A stretch of 64,000 nucleotides of DNA from Herpetosiphon giganteus (GTDB lineage: Bacteria; Chloroflexota; Chloroflexia; Chloroflexales; Herpetosiphonaceae): the NCBI RefSeq assembly GCF_016907925.1, contig NZ_JAFBCZ010000031.1:1-64000 (forward strand), given 5' to 3'. Below the pieces are notes generated by a model. That model saw only the letters and a program-made list of their open reading frames with translations. It searched no databases and was not told the origin of the DNA. The position numbers and the translations under genes were made by a program. Below are positions 34,917 to 43,788 of the stretch, in pieces (within the stretch, counting starts at the first letter, position 1; each line of letters begins with the position of its first letter).

Positions 34917-35108
34917 ATGACAATCCAACGTCGTTCGACGCGGGCGCGCCGCCGAGCACCAATTCGCAACATCAAACAATCAACCTCAACTGGCATCAAC
35001 CCTGATTTGGAATACATCTTCATTCGCCATGATCTGGTACGGATCATTTTGATGGGCGGTGGGTTGTTGGCAATTATGGTCGTGCTAGCTGTATTAAATG
35101 TGTTCTAG
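34917..35108 (+). CDS. Small basic membrane protein
   Basis: 63 aa from ATG 34917 (AGGAGG at 34901-34906; an upstream ATG at 34890 is weaker). The N-terminus is very basic ('RRSTRARRRAPIRN'), and one hydrophobic helix occupies about 42-62 ('LVRIILMGGGLLAIMVVLAV'). TATAAT at 34882-34887. It looks like a tail-anchored protein with a cationic, possibly nucleic-acid or ribosome-facing cytoplasmic head. Not recognised as a named family. Confidence 0.75.
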   Translation: MTIQRRSTRARRRAPIRNIKQSTSTGINPDLEYIFIRHDLVRIILMGGGLLAIMVVLAVLNVF

Positions 35109-35133
35109 CCAACACATTCGGAGCTTGCTGCTG

Positions 35134-35160
35134 GCACGGCCTTTGCCGTGCTTCTTTTTT
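35134..35160 (+). terminator. Rho-independent terminator
   Basis: GCACGGC, loop CTTT, GCCGTGC, then TTCTTTTTT. It ends the small membrane protein gene. Confidence 0.88.
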
Positions 35161-35186
35161 GAGCAGCGCTTATGCTTGAGGGTGCT

Positions 35187-36155
35187 ATGAGCGATGAACG
35201 TTTAGCCAGTAAAGCAGCACGTTTACGCTGGATCGAACGCAAACTCTATAATAATCCCCAAGGCTTGCGGGTGATGGATTTGGCCGAGGCTACCGGCATG
35301 GATCGGCGCACCATCTACCGCGATTTGGGGGCGCTTGAAGACATGGGCGTGCCCATGTGGCAATTTGAGGGCAAGTTTGGCATTAATCGCGAAGATTATC
35401 TTTCGACGGTGCGCTTGAATTTAAATCAAACGATTTCGTTATTTTTTGCGGCGCGTTTGCTGGCCCACCATAGCGATGAGCAAAATCCGCATGTGGTGGC
35501 AGCGCTTGAGAAAATTGCAGCCTCGCTGCCCGACGAAACGATTGCCAAACACCTGAGTAATGTTGCAGCCCAAATTCAGCTGCGGCCAACGCGGCGCGAA
35601 TATATTTTGGTGCTTGAGACTTTTACCAGAGCTTGGGCCGATCGGCGCATGGTTAAATTTTCGTATTGGGCCTCGAACCGCGATGAGCCAGAGGAGCGCA
35701 CTGTTGCGCCATATGTGCTCGAAGTATCGCGCTTTGAGCCAGCCTCCTATGTGATTGGCCATGATCCGTTGCGTAATGCTTTACGCACATTCAAGCTCGA
35801 ACGGGTGCAACGCGCCGAAATTCTCGATACTGAATATGTGATTCCAACCGATTTTGACCCTTATTCGATGCTCGCTGATAGCTGGGGCATTATGGACGAG
35901 GGCAATACGGTTACGGTGCGCTTACGCTTCAGTACGCTTGTTGCGCGGCGGGTCAAAGAAAGCACCTGGCATCGTTCGCAAGAAGTTATCGACTTGCCCG
36001 ATGGCGGTTGTGAGCTTTCGATGAAGCTGGCTGGCACGCGCGAAATGCGTTCGTGGGTGCTTGGTTGGGGCGCTGATGTTGAAGTGCTGGCTCCCGCCGA
36101 TCTGCGCGCCGAAGTTGCCGAGCATGCCCAACGTATGGTGCAACAATACCAATAA
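35187..36155 (+). CDS. WYL-domain transcriptional regulator
   Basis: 322 aa from ATG 35187 (an in-frame ATG at 35172 is possible). N-terminal DeoR-type HTH ('NPQGLRVMDLAEATGMDRRT', 'YRDLGALEDMGVP'), a middle helical region, a WYL-type domain (about 145-235, here 'MVKFSYWASNRDEPEERTVA'), and a C-terminal beta domain (WCX) about 240-320. The aligned WYL signature reads differently ('FSYWASN'), as in some members. WYL proteins bind nucleotides or nucleic acids and control DNA-damage and defence genes. The gene stands alone between two terminators. Confidence 0.9.
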   Translation: MSDERLASKAARLRWIERKLYNNPQGLRVMDLAEATGMDRRTIYRDLGALEDMGVPMWQFEGKFGINREDYLSTVRLNLNQTISLFFAARLLAHHSDEQNPHVVAALEKIAASLPDETIAKHLSNVAAQIQLRPTRREYILVLETFTRAWADRRMVKFSYWASNRDEPEERTVAPYVLEVSRFEPASYVIGHDPLRNALRTFKLERVQRAEILDTEYVIPTDFDPYSMLADSWGIMDEGNTVTVRLRFSTLVARRVKESTWHRSQEVIDLPDGGCELSMKLAGTREMRSWVLGWGADVEVLAPADLRAEVAEHAQRMVQQYQ

Positions 36156-36179
36156 TAAGTTTGTGCATGGCCTGATTGC

Positions 36180-36212
36180 AACCCCTTGCCCGATGCGGTG
36201 AGGGGTTTTTGA
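36180..36212 (+). terminator. Hairpin with T tract
   Basis: AACCCCT ... AGGGGTT with TTTTTGATTTTT afterward, immediately behind the WYL gene. Confidence 0.75.
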
Positions 36213-36344
36213 TTTTTGAGTTTCGCTGCCACGGGTCGAAAATTCCTCACCCATGGTTAAGTGTTTTGTTCGCACACGCGCAGCAACCCGCGGTACAATA
36301 GCAGATGATTGCAAGGTATTGGGCGTTAATTCAAGGATGATTGC

Positions 36345-37832
36345 ATGCAGCATGTGGTGATTGTTGGCGGTGGTTTGGGTGGTTTGGCGGCAGCGTTACG
36401 CCTGCGCGCGGCGGGTGTTGCCGTGACGCTCTGCGAAAAAAACAACGCTCTTGGTGGCAAAATGGCCCAAGTTGTACACAATGGCTTTCGCTTCGATACA
36501 GGCCCGTCGCTGTTTACCATGCCGTGGGTAGTCGAAGAATTGCTCGCCAGCGTTGGGCGCGAGCTTGCCAACGAATTAACCATCAAGCCTGTTGATCCAA
36601 CCTGCCGTTATCAATGGCCCGATGGCACGCGCCTCGATGCATGGAGCGATTTGCCCAAACTGCTGAGCGAGATTGAACGCTTGGAGCCAAGCGATGTGGC
36701 GGGATTTTTGGGCTTTATGGCATTTAGCGCCCAAATTTATCAAGCGGCGGCTGAGCCATTTTTGCTTGAGCCATTTAAGGGCTTGCGCACGATGTTGCAG
36801 CCGCGTTTGCTGCGCGATGTGTGGAAAATTGCGCCCTTGAAAACTGTTGATCAAGCAGTGCGCAAGTATTTCAAACACCCCTATTTGCGCCAATTGTTCA
36901 ATCGTTATGCAACCTACAATGGCTCGTCGCCCTATCGTTCGCCTGCAACCTTTTGCATTATTCCCTATGTTGAAATTGCCCAAGGCGGCTGGTATATCGA
37001 TGGTGGCATGTATCAACTAGCGGCCACGCTTGGCAGAATTGCTGGCGAGATCGGCGTTGATATTCAGTTGAATAGCACCGTGACTGAGGTCTTGCTGACG
37101 GGCAAAACTGCGACTGGCGTGCGTTTGGCTGATGGCCGTACGATCAACGCCGATTATGTGATTGTCAATGCAGATGCCTTGTATGCGCTCGATCAGCTGA
37201 TTCCAACCACCAAAGCGCCCAACCATGAACTAGCCTGTTCGGGCTTTGTGTTAATGTTGGGGGTCAATCGCGATTATGCGCTGTTGCAGCATCATAATAT
37301 TTTCTTCAGTGGCGATTACGCTGCCGAATTTCGGGCAATTTTTGAGCATGGCGTGCCAGCAGTTGATCCCACCATCTATATTGCCGCCACCTGTCGCGCC
37401 AACCCTGAGCATGCGCCAGCTGGGATGATGAATCTCTTTGTCTTGGTTAATGCGCCAGTTACCGGACGCGTCAATTGGCAACGCGAGGCTGCGGCCTATC
37501 GCGATTTGGTGGTGCGCCGTTTGGAGCAGCATGGCTTGGTTAGGCTGAATGAGGCAATTATCAGTGAAACCATGCTCACGCCCGCCGATTTGGCGAGCAT
37601 GACCAATGCGCGGCGTGGCTCGTTGTATGGGCCGGCTTCGCATGGCTTGCAAGCGGCCTTTTTGCGCCCAGCCAACCAACCAGCAGGCTTCGATAACGTG
37701 GCCTTGGTTGGTGGTGCGACCCATCCTGGCGGTGGCATTCCGCTGGTGTTGCTTTCGGGCAAGGCTGGGGCGCGTTGGGCAATGCAAAGATTAGGGCTTG
37801 CTGAGAAGCCCAAACATGGGACTATTTTCTGA
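36345..37832 (+). CDS. CrtI/phytoene-desaturase-family FAD oxidoreductase
   Basis: 495 aa. Dinucleotide-binding N-terminus 'VVIVGGGLGGLAAALRLRAA' with the partner Glu in 'VTLCEKNNALGGKM', 'FDTGPSLFTMPWVVEEL' and C-terminal FAD motif 'NVALVGGATHPGGGIPLVLL'. The length and the 'GPASHGLQAAFLRPANQP' region match phytoene desaturases and related carotenoid (CrtI/CrtN/CrtP/CrtD) enzymes. It would introduce double bonds into a C30-C40 carotenoid backbone at the membrane. No phytoene synthase or other crt gene is next to it, so the exact substrate is open. Confidence 0.88.
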   Translation: MQHVVIVGGGLGGLAAALRLRAAGVAVTLCEKNNALGGKMAQVVHNGFRFDTGPSLFTMPWVVEELLASVGRELANELTIKPVDPTCRYQWPDGTRLDAWSDLPKLLSEIERLEPSDVAGFLGFMAFSAQIYQAAAEPFLLEPFKGLRTMLQPRLLRDVWKIAPLKTVDQAVRKYFKHPYLRQLFNRYATYNGSSPYRSPATFCIIPYVEIAQGGWYIDGGMYQLAATLGRIAGEIGVDIQLNSTVTEVLLTGKTATGVRLADGRTINADYVIVNADALYALDQLIPTTKAPNHELACSGFVLMLGVNRDYALLQHHNIFFSGDYAAEFRAIFEHGVPAVDPTIYIAATCRANPEHAPAGMMNLFVLVNAPVTGRVNWQREAAAYRDLVVRRLEQHGLVRLNEAIISETMLTPADLASMTNARRGSLYGPASHGLQAAFLRPANQPAGFDNVALVGGATHPGGGIPLVLLSGKAGARWAMQRLGLAEKPKHGTIF

Positions 37833-37921
37833 TAGCCAGCGTGCTTAAAGCTCGCTACGATGCAAAGTGGCAGCAGCTTGGTTGCCAGAAGTTCGCTGTT
37901 TGTAATGAAAGGATCGATTGC

Positions 37922-38662
37922 ATGAGCAATACACCCAAATCTCGCCAAGGCCGACAGCGCGTGCAAGAGAAACGCTCGTTGTTGCCATTTTACTTGCTGC
38001 TTGGCTTGGCTGGGATTGTTGGCTTGACGTTTGTCTTGTTTCAATCACTAAGAGCGCCAGTTGCGCCGCCAAGTGCCAGTATTCCAGTGCGGCCTTTGAT
38101 TAATGCTGCGGTGGGCCAAACCTCAGAAGGCTATTGGTATAAAGGCGATCCAAATGCGCCAGTAAAAATTATTGAATTTGCTGATTTCGAATGCCCAGGT
38201 TGTCGTCAGCTTGAACTTGATTTGGCGACTGCCAATTTTGATGCAGAATACATCGAAACTGGCAAAGTCCAATGGATTTATCGCGAGCTGCCATTGCGCA
38301 GCATCCATAAATCGGCTCAATATACTGCTGAACTAAGCCGCTGTGCTGGAGACCAAAATGTCTACTGGCCAGTGCATATGGCACTTTACGATAGCCAAAT
38401 CCAATGGACAAACCTTGATAATCCCAATCCACTGATTCTTGATGCTGCGGTTCAGGCTGGAGCCAACCTCGATGCCTTGGAAGATTGTATGGATGCTGAA
38501 ACCCACAAGGACGCTATTAATGCCTCGTATGATTCAGCCAAAAGCCTCGGCCTTGATCAGACTCCCACCGTCTTTATCAATGATGATCGGATTAATTTCG
38601 TCGGTAATTATTACTTCGACATCAAAACGGCAATTGATGCGAAATTAGGGGTTACACCCTAA
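37922..38662 (+). CDS. Membrane-anchored DsbA-like thioredoxin
   Basis: 246 aa from ATG 37922 (GAAAGGAT upstream; the in-frame ATG at 37841 is rejected). One N-terminal TM anchor (about 20-42), then a DSBA-like thioredoxin domain with the redox motif Cys91-Pro-Gly-Cys94 ('EFADFECPGCRQLELDLA'), and the cis-Pro in 'LGLDQTPTVFINDDRI'. It faces outside and oxidises or transports disulfides, as DsbA-type oxidases in organisms with VKOR. The VKOR gene follows after 16 bases. The two form a complete disulfide-making pair. Confidence 0.92.
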   Translation: MSNTPKSRQGRQRVQEKRSLLPFYLLLGLAGIVGLTFVLFQSLRAPVAPPSASIPVRPLINAAVGQTSEGYWYKGDPNAPVKIIEFADFECPGCRQLELDLATANFDAEYIETGKVQWIYRELPLRSIHKSAQYTAELSRCAGDQNVYWPVHMALYDSQIQWTNLDNPNPLILDAAVQAGANLDALEDCMDAETHKDAINASYDSAKSLGLDQTPTVFINDDRINFVGNYYFDIKTAIDAKLGVTP

Positions 38663-38678
38663 ATCTTGGAGGCTTAAG

Positions 38679-39179
38679 ATGGACGAGCGTCCATATTGGC
38701 CGCGCATGGCCATGGCTTTTTTGGCGCTTGGCGGCTTGATTAATGCGAGCTACTTATCGATTCACCGTTTGCGCCCAACCCAAAGTGGGCCATTGGTATG
38801 TGGCGTGGTTGGCAATTGTGAAGCGGTGCAAGCCAGCAAATATAGCGTTTTTCCGCCAAGCACTGGCATTCCAGTGGCTTATATTGGCTTGGTTGGTTTT
38901 TTAATTTTGGTTGTGCTGAGCGTGCTGAGCCTGCAACGCAACCAACTTGGGCGCTTTAGCCTGCCAACGATCAACCTCGGTTTGGCCAGCGTGGCGCTAG
39001 CTTTTTCGGCCTATTTTACGGCGATTGAGGCTTGGGTGCTGCACGAATGGTGTCAATGGTGCATTATCTCGGCAGTGGTATCGCTACTCTTTTGGGCTTT
39101 AGCCAGCTTTGATTGGTGGCAAGCTCGGCGTGCAACCAATGCAGAACCGCTCGAAGCGGCCAACGCGACTGCGGTATAA
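38679..39179 (+). CDS. Vitamin K epoxide reductase (VKOR) homolog
   Basis: 166 aa with four transmembrane helices. The conserved loop cysteines are Cys41 and Cys47 ('LVCGVVGNCEAVQ') with the family Ser ('YSVFPPSTGIPVAYIG'), and the catalytic pair Cys125-x-x-Cys128 ('LHEWCQWCIIS'). It uses quinone to reoxidise partner proteins such as DsbA. The gene is in the same unit as the DsbA-like gene. Confidence 0.95.
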   Translation: MDERPYWPRMAMAFLALGGLINASYLSIHRLRPTQSGPLVCGVVGNCEAVQASKYSVFPPSTGIPVAYIGLVGFLILVVLSVLSLQRNQLGRFSLPTINLGLASVALAFSAYFTAIEAWVLHEWCQWCIISAVVSLLFWALASFDWWQARRATNAEPLEAANATAV

Positions 39180-39212
39180 TACCAATTATTCTTAAAGTAA
39201 GGACCAGCGTTT

Positions 39213-39764
39213 ATGGCGCATTTTGAATCGATCTTTAGTGTGCGTTTGTGTCACCCTGAAGATGCTGCTTTGCTCGCTCCCCTCGTTTCGGCTTTGGCTA
39301 CTGAAGAAGGCGCAACGCCGCCCGATTTGGCAGCGATCGAAGACGTGATTCGGGCGATGCTGACCACGGGATTTAGCGATTTTGTGATTGCTGAACGTGG
39401 CCCCAACGAGGATGAAGTTGTGGGTTGTATTCAGATTAATTATCGGCTTTCGACTTGGGCTGCTGCCCCGTATGCCTATTTAGAAGATTTTTACCTTGTG
39501 CCAGAAGCCCGCGCCCAAGGGATTGGCACCAAATTGCTTGATTATGCGTGCCAACGGGCCGAGGGCAAAGGCTGTCAAAACGTCCAGCTTGATGTGCGGC
39601 AGGCCAATAAAGGCGCAATGCGTTTGTATGGCCGCTATGGCTTCAAAGCAACGAATAGCATGATTTGGAAGCGTGATCGGCCAGAGTGCGAACAAGATTA
39701 TAGCGCCGAAATCAACGAATTGGTTGATCAATTGCGTGGCAACGAGGAAACGGAGGCAGCCTAG
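39213..39764 (+). CDS. GNAT-family acetyltransferase
   Basis: 183 aa. Clear GNAT core: 'YLEDFYLVPEARAQGIGTKL' with the R/Q-x-x-G-x-G/A acetyl-CoA loop (Q-G-I-G-T), and 'GAMRLYGRYGFKATNSMIWK'. TATAAT at 39175-39180 (spanning the upstream stop). It is next to the M50 protease gene with a one-base overlap. Substrate unknown. Confidence 0.9.
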   Translation: MAHFESIFSVRLCHPEDAALLAPLVSALATEEGATPPDLAAIEDVIRAMLTTGFSDFVIAERGPNEDEVVGCIQINYRLSTWAAAPYAYLEDFYLVPEARAQGIGTKLLDYACQRAEGKGCQNVQLDVRQANKGAMRLYGRYGFKATNSMIWKRDRPECEQDYSAEINELVDQLRGNEETEAA

Positions 39765-40849
39765 TGTGGAGCATGCGCATCGGTAATGTAAGCGGTATCC
39801 CGATTAAACTGCATCTGAGCTGGCTGGTTTTAGCAGGCCTAAGCATCTATAGCTTCCAGCAAATGTTTGCGCTTAATGGGCAATCGGGCTTACCGCTGGC
39901 CTTGTTTGGCACATTACTGTTGTTGTGCTCGATTGTGCTGCACGAAGTTGGCCATGCGCTGATGGCGCGCCGGTTGGGCTTGCGAGTTACAGCAATTACC
40001 TTGTTTTTAACTGGCGGCCTAACCGAGCTGGCCGATGATGTCGATTTGCCCCAAAGCGAATTTAAGATTGCCTTGATTGGTCCGTTGGTCAACGTGGCCT
40101 TGGCCGTGCTGACGTTTCTTGGCTCATGGTTTTCGCACGGTGTTTGGGCCAATTTTTGGGCAACGATCGCGATTATTAACGGTTTGCTGGCGGTCTTTAA
40201 TTTGCTGCCCTGCCACCCGCTCGATGGCGGGCGCGTCTTGCGTTCGATCTTTTGGTTTTTGAACGACGATTTGCTGCGCGGGACGCTGCTGGCGAGCACG
40301 ATTGGGCGCTACCTCGGTAATGGCTTGATGGTTGTTGGGGTTGTAACGCTCTTGAGCAATGCCCTGACTGGCAGCCTGCTTTTGCTGATGGGCTGGATGA
40401 CCAATCGCGCTGCGGTGAGCAACTTTGTGCAAACGACGCTGAATTATACGCTCAGCCGAGCCTTGGTTGGCGAGGTTATGACCCGTAGTTTTCGCACTGT
40501 TTCGCCGCATCTGACCCTCGATTTGTTTGCTGGCCAATATTTGCTGGGTCAAGCAGAGCCTGCGTTTCCGGTTGTTCACTCCGAACGCCTGATTGGCATG
40601 ATCAGTGTCCAGCATTTGTATCGCTATGCCATGGGCGAGTGGCGCAGCGTCTCGGTCGGCGATGCGATGACTCCCAAAGCCGATTTGCCGCGGCTCAACG
40701 TGGGCGATAGTATGCAAACTGCCTACTACACTATGCTTGGCCAACGCTACGATAGCCTGCCTGTGACCGATGGCGACGCGGTGGTGGGGATTGTGCGCCA
40801 TCGCGATGTTGTGGCCTTCGTGCAGAGTGCGCTCAAAGTTAAAACCTAA
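39764..40849 (+). CDS. Site-2-protease-like M50 metallopeptidase with CBS domains
   Basis: 361 aa, GTG start at 39764 (or ATG 39773). Six hydrophobic segments; zinc motif His60-Glu-Val-Gly-His64 ('VLHEVGHALMARR') and Asp154 in 'CHPLDGGRVLRSI'. The C-terminal half (from about 230) holds a CBS pair ('VGEVMTRSFRTVSPHLTLDL', 'VGDAMTPKADLPRLNVGDS'), as in FtsH-independent S2P family 'M50 with CBS'. It cleaves membrane substrates; the CBS pair may sense adenine nucleotides. It overlaps the stop of the GNAT gene by one base. Confidence 0.93.
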   Translation: MWSMRIGNVSGIPIKLHLSWLVLAGLSIYSFQQMFALNGQSGLPLALFGTLLLLCSIVLHEVGHALMARRLGLRVTAITLFLTGGLTELADDVDLPQSEFKIALIGPLVNVALAVLTFLGSWFSHGVWANFWATIAIINGLLAVFNLLPCHPLDGGRVLRSIFWFLNDDLLRGTLLASTIGRYLGNGLMVVGVVTLLSNALTGSLLLLMGWMTNRAAVSNFVQTTLNYTLSRALVGEVMTRSFRTVSPHLTLDLFAGQYLLGQAEPAFPVVHSERLIGMISVQHLYRYAMGEWRSVSVGDAMTPKADLPRLNVGDSMQTAYYTMLGQRYDSLPVTDGDAVVGIVRHRDVVAFVQSALKVKT

Positions 40850-40865
40850 TGCGATGGGAAATCAA

Positions 40866-42137
40866 ATGAGTGATTTTGAATGGCCGCGTGAGCTGCAAAC
40901 CACAATTGATGGCTTGGCTCAAGGTGGCGATGGGGTTGGCCGTTACGCGGGCCGACCAGTCTTTGTGGCGGCGGCCTTGCCTGGCGAACAGGTGCGGGTG
41001 CGGCTGACCGAACGGCGCAATGGTTGGGCGCGCGGCGTGTTGCTCGAAGCACCAAGCAATCCGGCTGCCGAACGGGTTACTCCGCCATGTCCAGTTTATC
41101 AGCGCTGTGGCGGCTGCGATTGGCAGCACCAAACGATTGAGAGCCAGCGCCAAGCCAAACAAACGATTTTGGCCGAGCAATTGCGCTTTGTGGCTCAAAC
41201 CGACCAAGCTGAAGTTGCTGCAACCGCCGCCGCAGAGCCATGGCACTATCGCTCGGTGGCACGGGTGCATATCGATGGCCGCCAGGTTGGCTTTTATGCT
41301 GCTGGTGGTCGCCAAATCGTTGAATTTGATCAATGCTTGATTATCGATCCGCGTTTGAATGCGGCGATTGAGCGCTTGAAACCGCTGTTGCCCTTGGTCG
41401 GCTTGCGCGAAGTTAGCCTGCGTTTGAGCACCACCGATGGCACGATTCATGGCCATTTGCTGGGCCAAGGCCAGAGTGGCTGGCGCAGTTGGGCACGTCG
41501 CTGGCTGGCCGCCGACAAAACTATTGCTGGCGTTTCAGCGGAGACGCGCGAAGGCTGGATGGCCTTGGCGGGCGCTGAATATTTGTATGAACAACTAGGC
41601 AATGTGCGCTTGCGGATTACGCCGACCAGCTTTTTTCAAGCCAATGTTGAGCGAGCGCGCGCAGTTTTGCAGCAGATCGAGCAATTTTTGCCCTTGAATA
41701 ATACGACGCGCCTGCTTGATGGGTTTTGTGGAGTTGGCACGTTTTTGTTGCCCTTGGCGCATAAAATTGGCCATGGCTGGGGCATCGAAGAACATCCGGC
41801 GGCAATTCGCGATGCTCAGGCCAGCGCCAAAGCCAATCAACTTAACAATTTGACCCTGAAAACTGGTAAGGTCGAGGCAATTTTGCCCCAGCTCAAGCAA
41901 CAATTTGATTTGGCGATTGTTGATCCGCCGCGCCGTGGAGTTGAGCCAGTGGCGTTAAATGCGTTAATTGCTGCCGAACCAACCATGATCGCCTATGTTT
42001 CGTGTCATCCTGGCACGTTAGCGAGGGATATTAAAATTTTGCAGGCTGGTGGCTATAGCATTCAACATGCTCAGCCCTATGATTTCTTTCCCCAAACGAG
42101 CCATGTTGAGAGTTTGGTATTGCTAAGTAAAGTTTAG
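40866..42137 (+). CDS. rlmD: 23S rRNA (uracil-5-)-methyltransferase, RlmD/RumA type
   Basis: 423 aa from ATG 40866 (other in-frame ATGs at 40770 and 40854 are upstream; the first lies inside the M50 gene). An N-terminal TRAM domain ('TTIDGLAQGGDGVGRYAGRP'), a [4Fe-4S] cluster with Cys75, Cys81, Cys84 ('CPVYQRCGGCDWQH') and a fourth Cys near 'VEFDQCLIIDP', then SAM-binding 'LLDGFCGVGTFLLPLA' and the catalytic motif 'VDPPRRGVEPVA'; nucleophile Cys in 'YVSCHPGTLARD'. It methylates C5 of a uridine in 23S rRNA or a related uracil (RlmCD/TrmA-like), so exact site uncertain. Confidence 0.92.
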   Translation: MSDFEWPRELQTTIDGLAQGGDGVGRYAGRPVFVAAALPGEQVRVRLTERRNGWARGVLLEAPSNPAAERVTPPCPVYQRCGGCDWQHQTIESQRQAKQTILAEQLRFVAQTDQAEVAATAAAEPWHYRSVARVHIDGRQVGFYAAGGRQIVEFDQCLIIDPRLNAAIERLKPLLPLVGLREVSLRLSTTDGTIHGHLLGQGQSGWRSWARRWLAADKTIAGVSAETREGWMALAGAEYLYEQLGNVRLRITPTSFFQANVERARAVLQQIEQFLPLNNTTRLLDGFCGVGTFLLPLAHKIGHGWGIEEHPAAIRDAQASAKANQLNNLTLKTGKVEAILPQLKQQFDLAIVDPPRRGVEPVALNALIAAEPTMIAYVSCHPGTLARDIKILQAGGYSIQHAQPYDFFPQTSHVESLVLLSKV

Positions 42138-42154
42138 GCCCCTCATCACCCCAA

Positions 42155-42186
42155 CCCCTCGCCCGTCGAACGGGCGAGGGGCTTTT
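42155..42186 (+). terminator. Strong Rho-independent terminator
   Basis: CCCCTCGCCCGT, loop CGA, ACGGGCGAGGGG, then CTTTT. It closes the rlmD gene and also belongs to the C/G-rich hairpin repeat region that continues to 42347. Confidence 0.8.
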
Positions 42187-42191
42187 GATTT

Positions 42192-42347
42192 GGTTCTATC
42201 GCAATGTGTCGGTAAAAACGTATTGCTCCCCCTCGCCCGCGTCCAGTGAGAGAGGGGCTTTCATGCCGTGGTTCTATCGCAATGTGTCGGTAAAAACAGG
42301 TGCTCCCCCTCGCCCGCGTCCAGTGAGAGAGGGGTGAGGGAACGCTC
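42192..42347. repeat. 78-bp tandem repeat of C/G-rich hairpin element
   Basis: Two units of 78 bp starting at 42192 and 42270 ('ggttctatcgcaatgtgtcg' and 'ctcgcccgcgtccagtgaga' in each), differing at few positions. Inside each, CCCCTCGCCC and GAGAGGGG can pair. The same words occur at 27960-28030 and 57500-57545. The gap 42138-42363 has no gene. Confidence 0.85.
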
Positions 42348-42363
42348 CACCAAGCTGGGTTAG

Positions 42364-43788
42364 TTATTTTGCTACCAGCCGAATATTCGTAATTTCGGAA
42401 ATATAATCGTGGCCGTTGGCATAAATTTCCAAATGCGAGATGCGGCGCATATTGCTCAAATCGCCCTTGAGATCGATAGTTTGATCGGTCCATTGGCGAA
42501 ATGGCAGCTTGATCGAGCGAATATATTCTTTGTTGGAAATGCTGCCTGGGCCTTGATCGTCGCGGGCATAGAAGCAATAGGTCGTTGAACCAAGCTGATC
42601 AGCGGGATTATAGTAGAAGATGGCGATTGCTAAGGCACATTCTTCGCCAATATCGCCAGCCCGATTGAGCGATTGCTCATAAATTCGCCCAGTAAAGCTC
42701 AATTCAAGGTCGCTGTAGGCCGTTGTATCAAGATCAATCGTTTGGGTAATGCCAGTGCGAAAGCTCTTGGTATGATCAATGCCCTCGGTAATATCGCGAT
42801 GGAATTGGGCCACATTGATCAACGGGCGCAAGCAGTTGTTTGGTTGCTCGGTGCTACGTTGGGCGCAACCGCCAACAATATAGAAATAGCCATCTTCCTC
42901 GGCTTCTGGCGAATACAACGAGCCAAACACGCGCCATGTATCGGCACGCACAATATCGGTGACCGAAACTGGCACGGTGGCATTATTGTTATATTCTTGG
43001 GCGGTGAAGTCGGTAAAATTGCTATCGCGGGCCAATTGCCATTCTGCTGGTTTTGGTTGCGATAAGCTGCCTTGGGCAATTTCGAGCTTCTGCTGGTTGC
43101 TGATACTACGGCTTTGGCTGTTATAGGCCAACGTGATGCCGCCTTGTTCCACCACATATTCGCTGATTGTGGTTTGTTTCAGCCGTTCTTGCTCGCTGGC
43201 GCTGGTCGTTGGTGCGTTGGCATCCAACAAGCGCACCCGATAGCTGCCGCCGGGCTTGAGCAATGCTTGCTCCACACTATAGCCTGCTTGCTGCACAAAC
43301 ACACTGTAATGCACATCTTGATATTGCTGCGAGGCTTCGGACGCTAAACGCAAGCGCACCAAGCCCGATTCAAGCCGCAACGCCACTTCTTGGTTGCGCG
43401 AGCTGAATCTGGTGGTTTGCACTTTTTCAAAGATCAGGCTTGTACCTGGCCAAATATCTAACTTGCTGCCATCAAACAAGGTAACGGTGGCGGCGATGCC
43501 AGCGGGCGCTGTGCTGCTGACATTAATTCGATCACCTTCGTAAATAACGGTTTTGGGCGGCGTGGGTAGCTCAGGCTGGACCAAGCCAGCCCGAATAATT
43601 TCGATGCCACTGATATAGGTATCGAGCGTGCCTGGCTCTGCTGGCTGGGTGCGGGCAAAGGCCTTGACCCGCCATGCCAAATAGCAACTGCCAGCAATCA
43701 CAAGGCAAAACGCCAGAAAGCCCAGAATAATCAAACGCCAAGCGATGCGCGTATATTCTTCGGTTGACCGCACGGTCACTCCGCTCAT
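42364..43788 (-). CDS. Single-pass membrane protein with FecR-like beta domain
   Basis: 474 aa from ATG 43788, overlapping the tgt stop by four bases (ATGA). A TM helix at about 14-38 is followed by an outside region. '[20 protein letters not shown]' and '[20 protein letters not shown]' resemble the FecR beta domain. The C-terminal part ends in a jelly-roll-like sequence ('[20 protein letters not shown]', '[15 protein letters not shown]'). FecR proteins regulate sigma factors; no such partner is seen here. Function uncertain; probably an extracytoplasmic binding protein. Confidence 0.8.
   Translation of the reverse strand: MSGVTVRSTEEYTRIAWRLIILGFLAFCLVIAGSCYLAWRVKAFARTQPAEPGTLDTYISGIEIIRAGLVQPELPTPPKTVIYEGDRINVSSTAPAGIAATVTLFDGSKLDIWPGTSLIFEKVQTTRFSSRNQEVALRLESGLVRLRLASEASQQYQDVHYSVFVQQAGYSVEQALLKPGGSYRVRLLDANAPTTSASEQERLKQTTISEYVVEQGGITLAYNSQSRSISNQQKLEIAQGSLSQPKPAEWQLARDSNFTDFTAQEYNNNATVPVSVTDIVRADTWRVFGSLYSPEAEEDGYFYIVGGCAQRSTEQPNNCLRPLINVAQFHRDITEGIDHTKSFRTGITQTIDLDTTAYSDLELSFTGRIYEQSLNRAGDIGEECALAIAIFYYNPADQLGSTTYCFYARDDQGPGSISNKEYIRSIKLPFRQWTDQTIDLKGDLSNMRRISHLEIYANGHDYISEITNIRLVAK

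Noticed and set aside
40770..40865. Longer N-terminus of the RlmD-like enzyme
   Set aside because: It lies within the M50 gene in another frame and the TRAM domain begins after ATG 40866.
42192..42347. Two-unit 78-bp repeat as a CRISPR array
   Set aside because: Only two units, no unique spacers of constant length, no cas genes; it matches the intergenic hairpin element found elsewhere.
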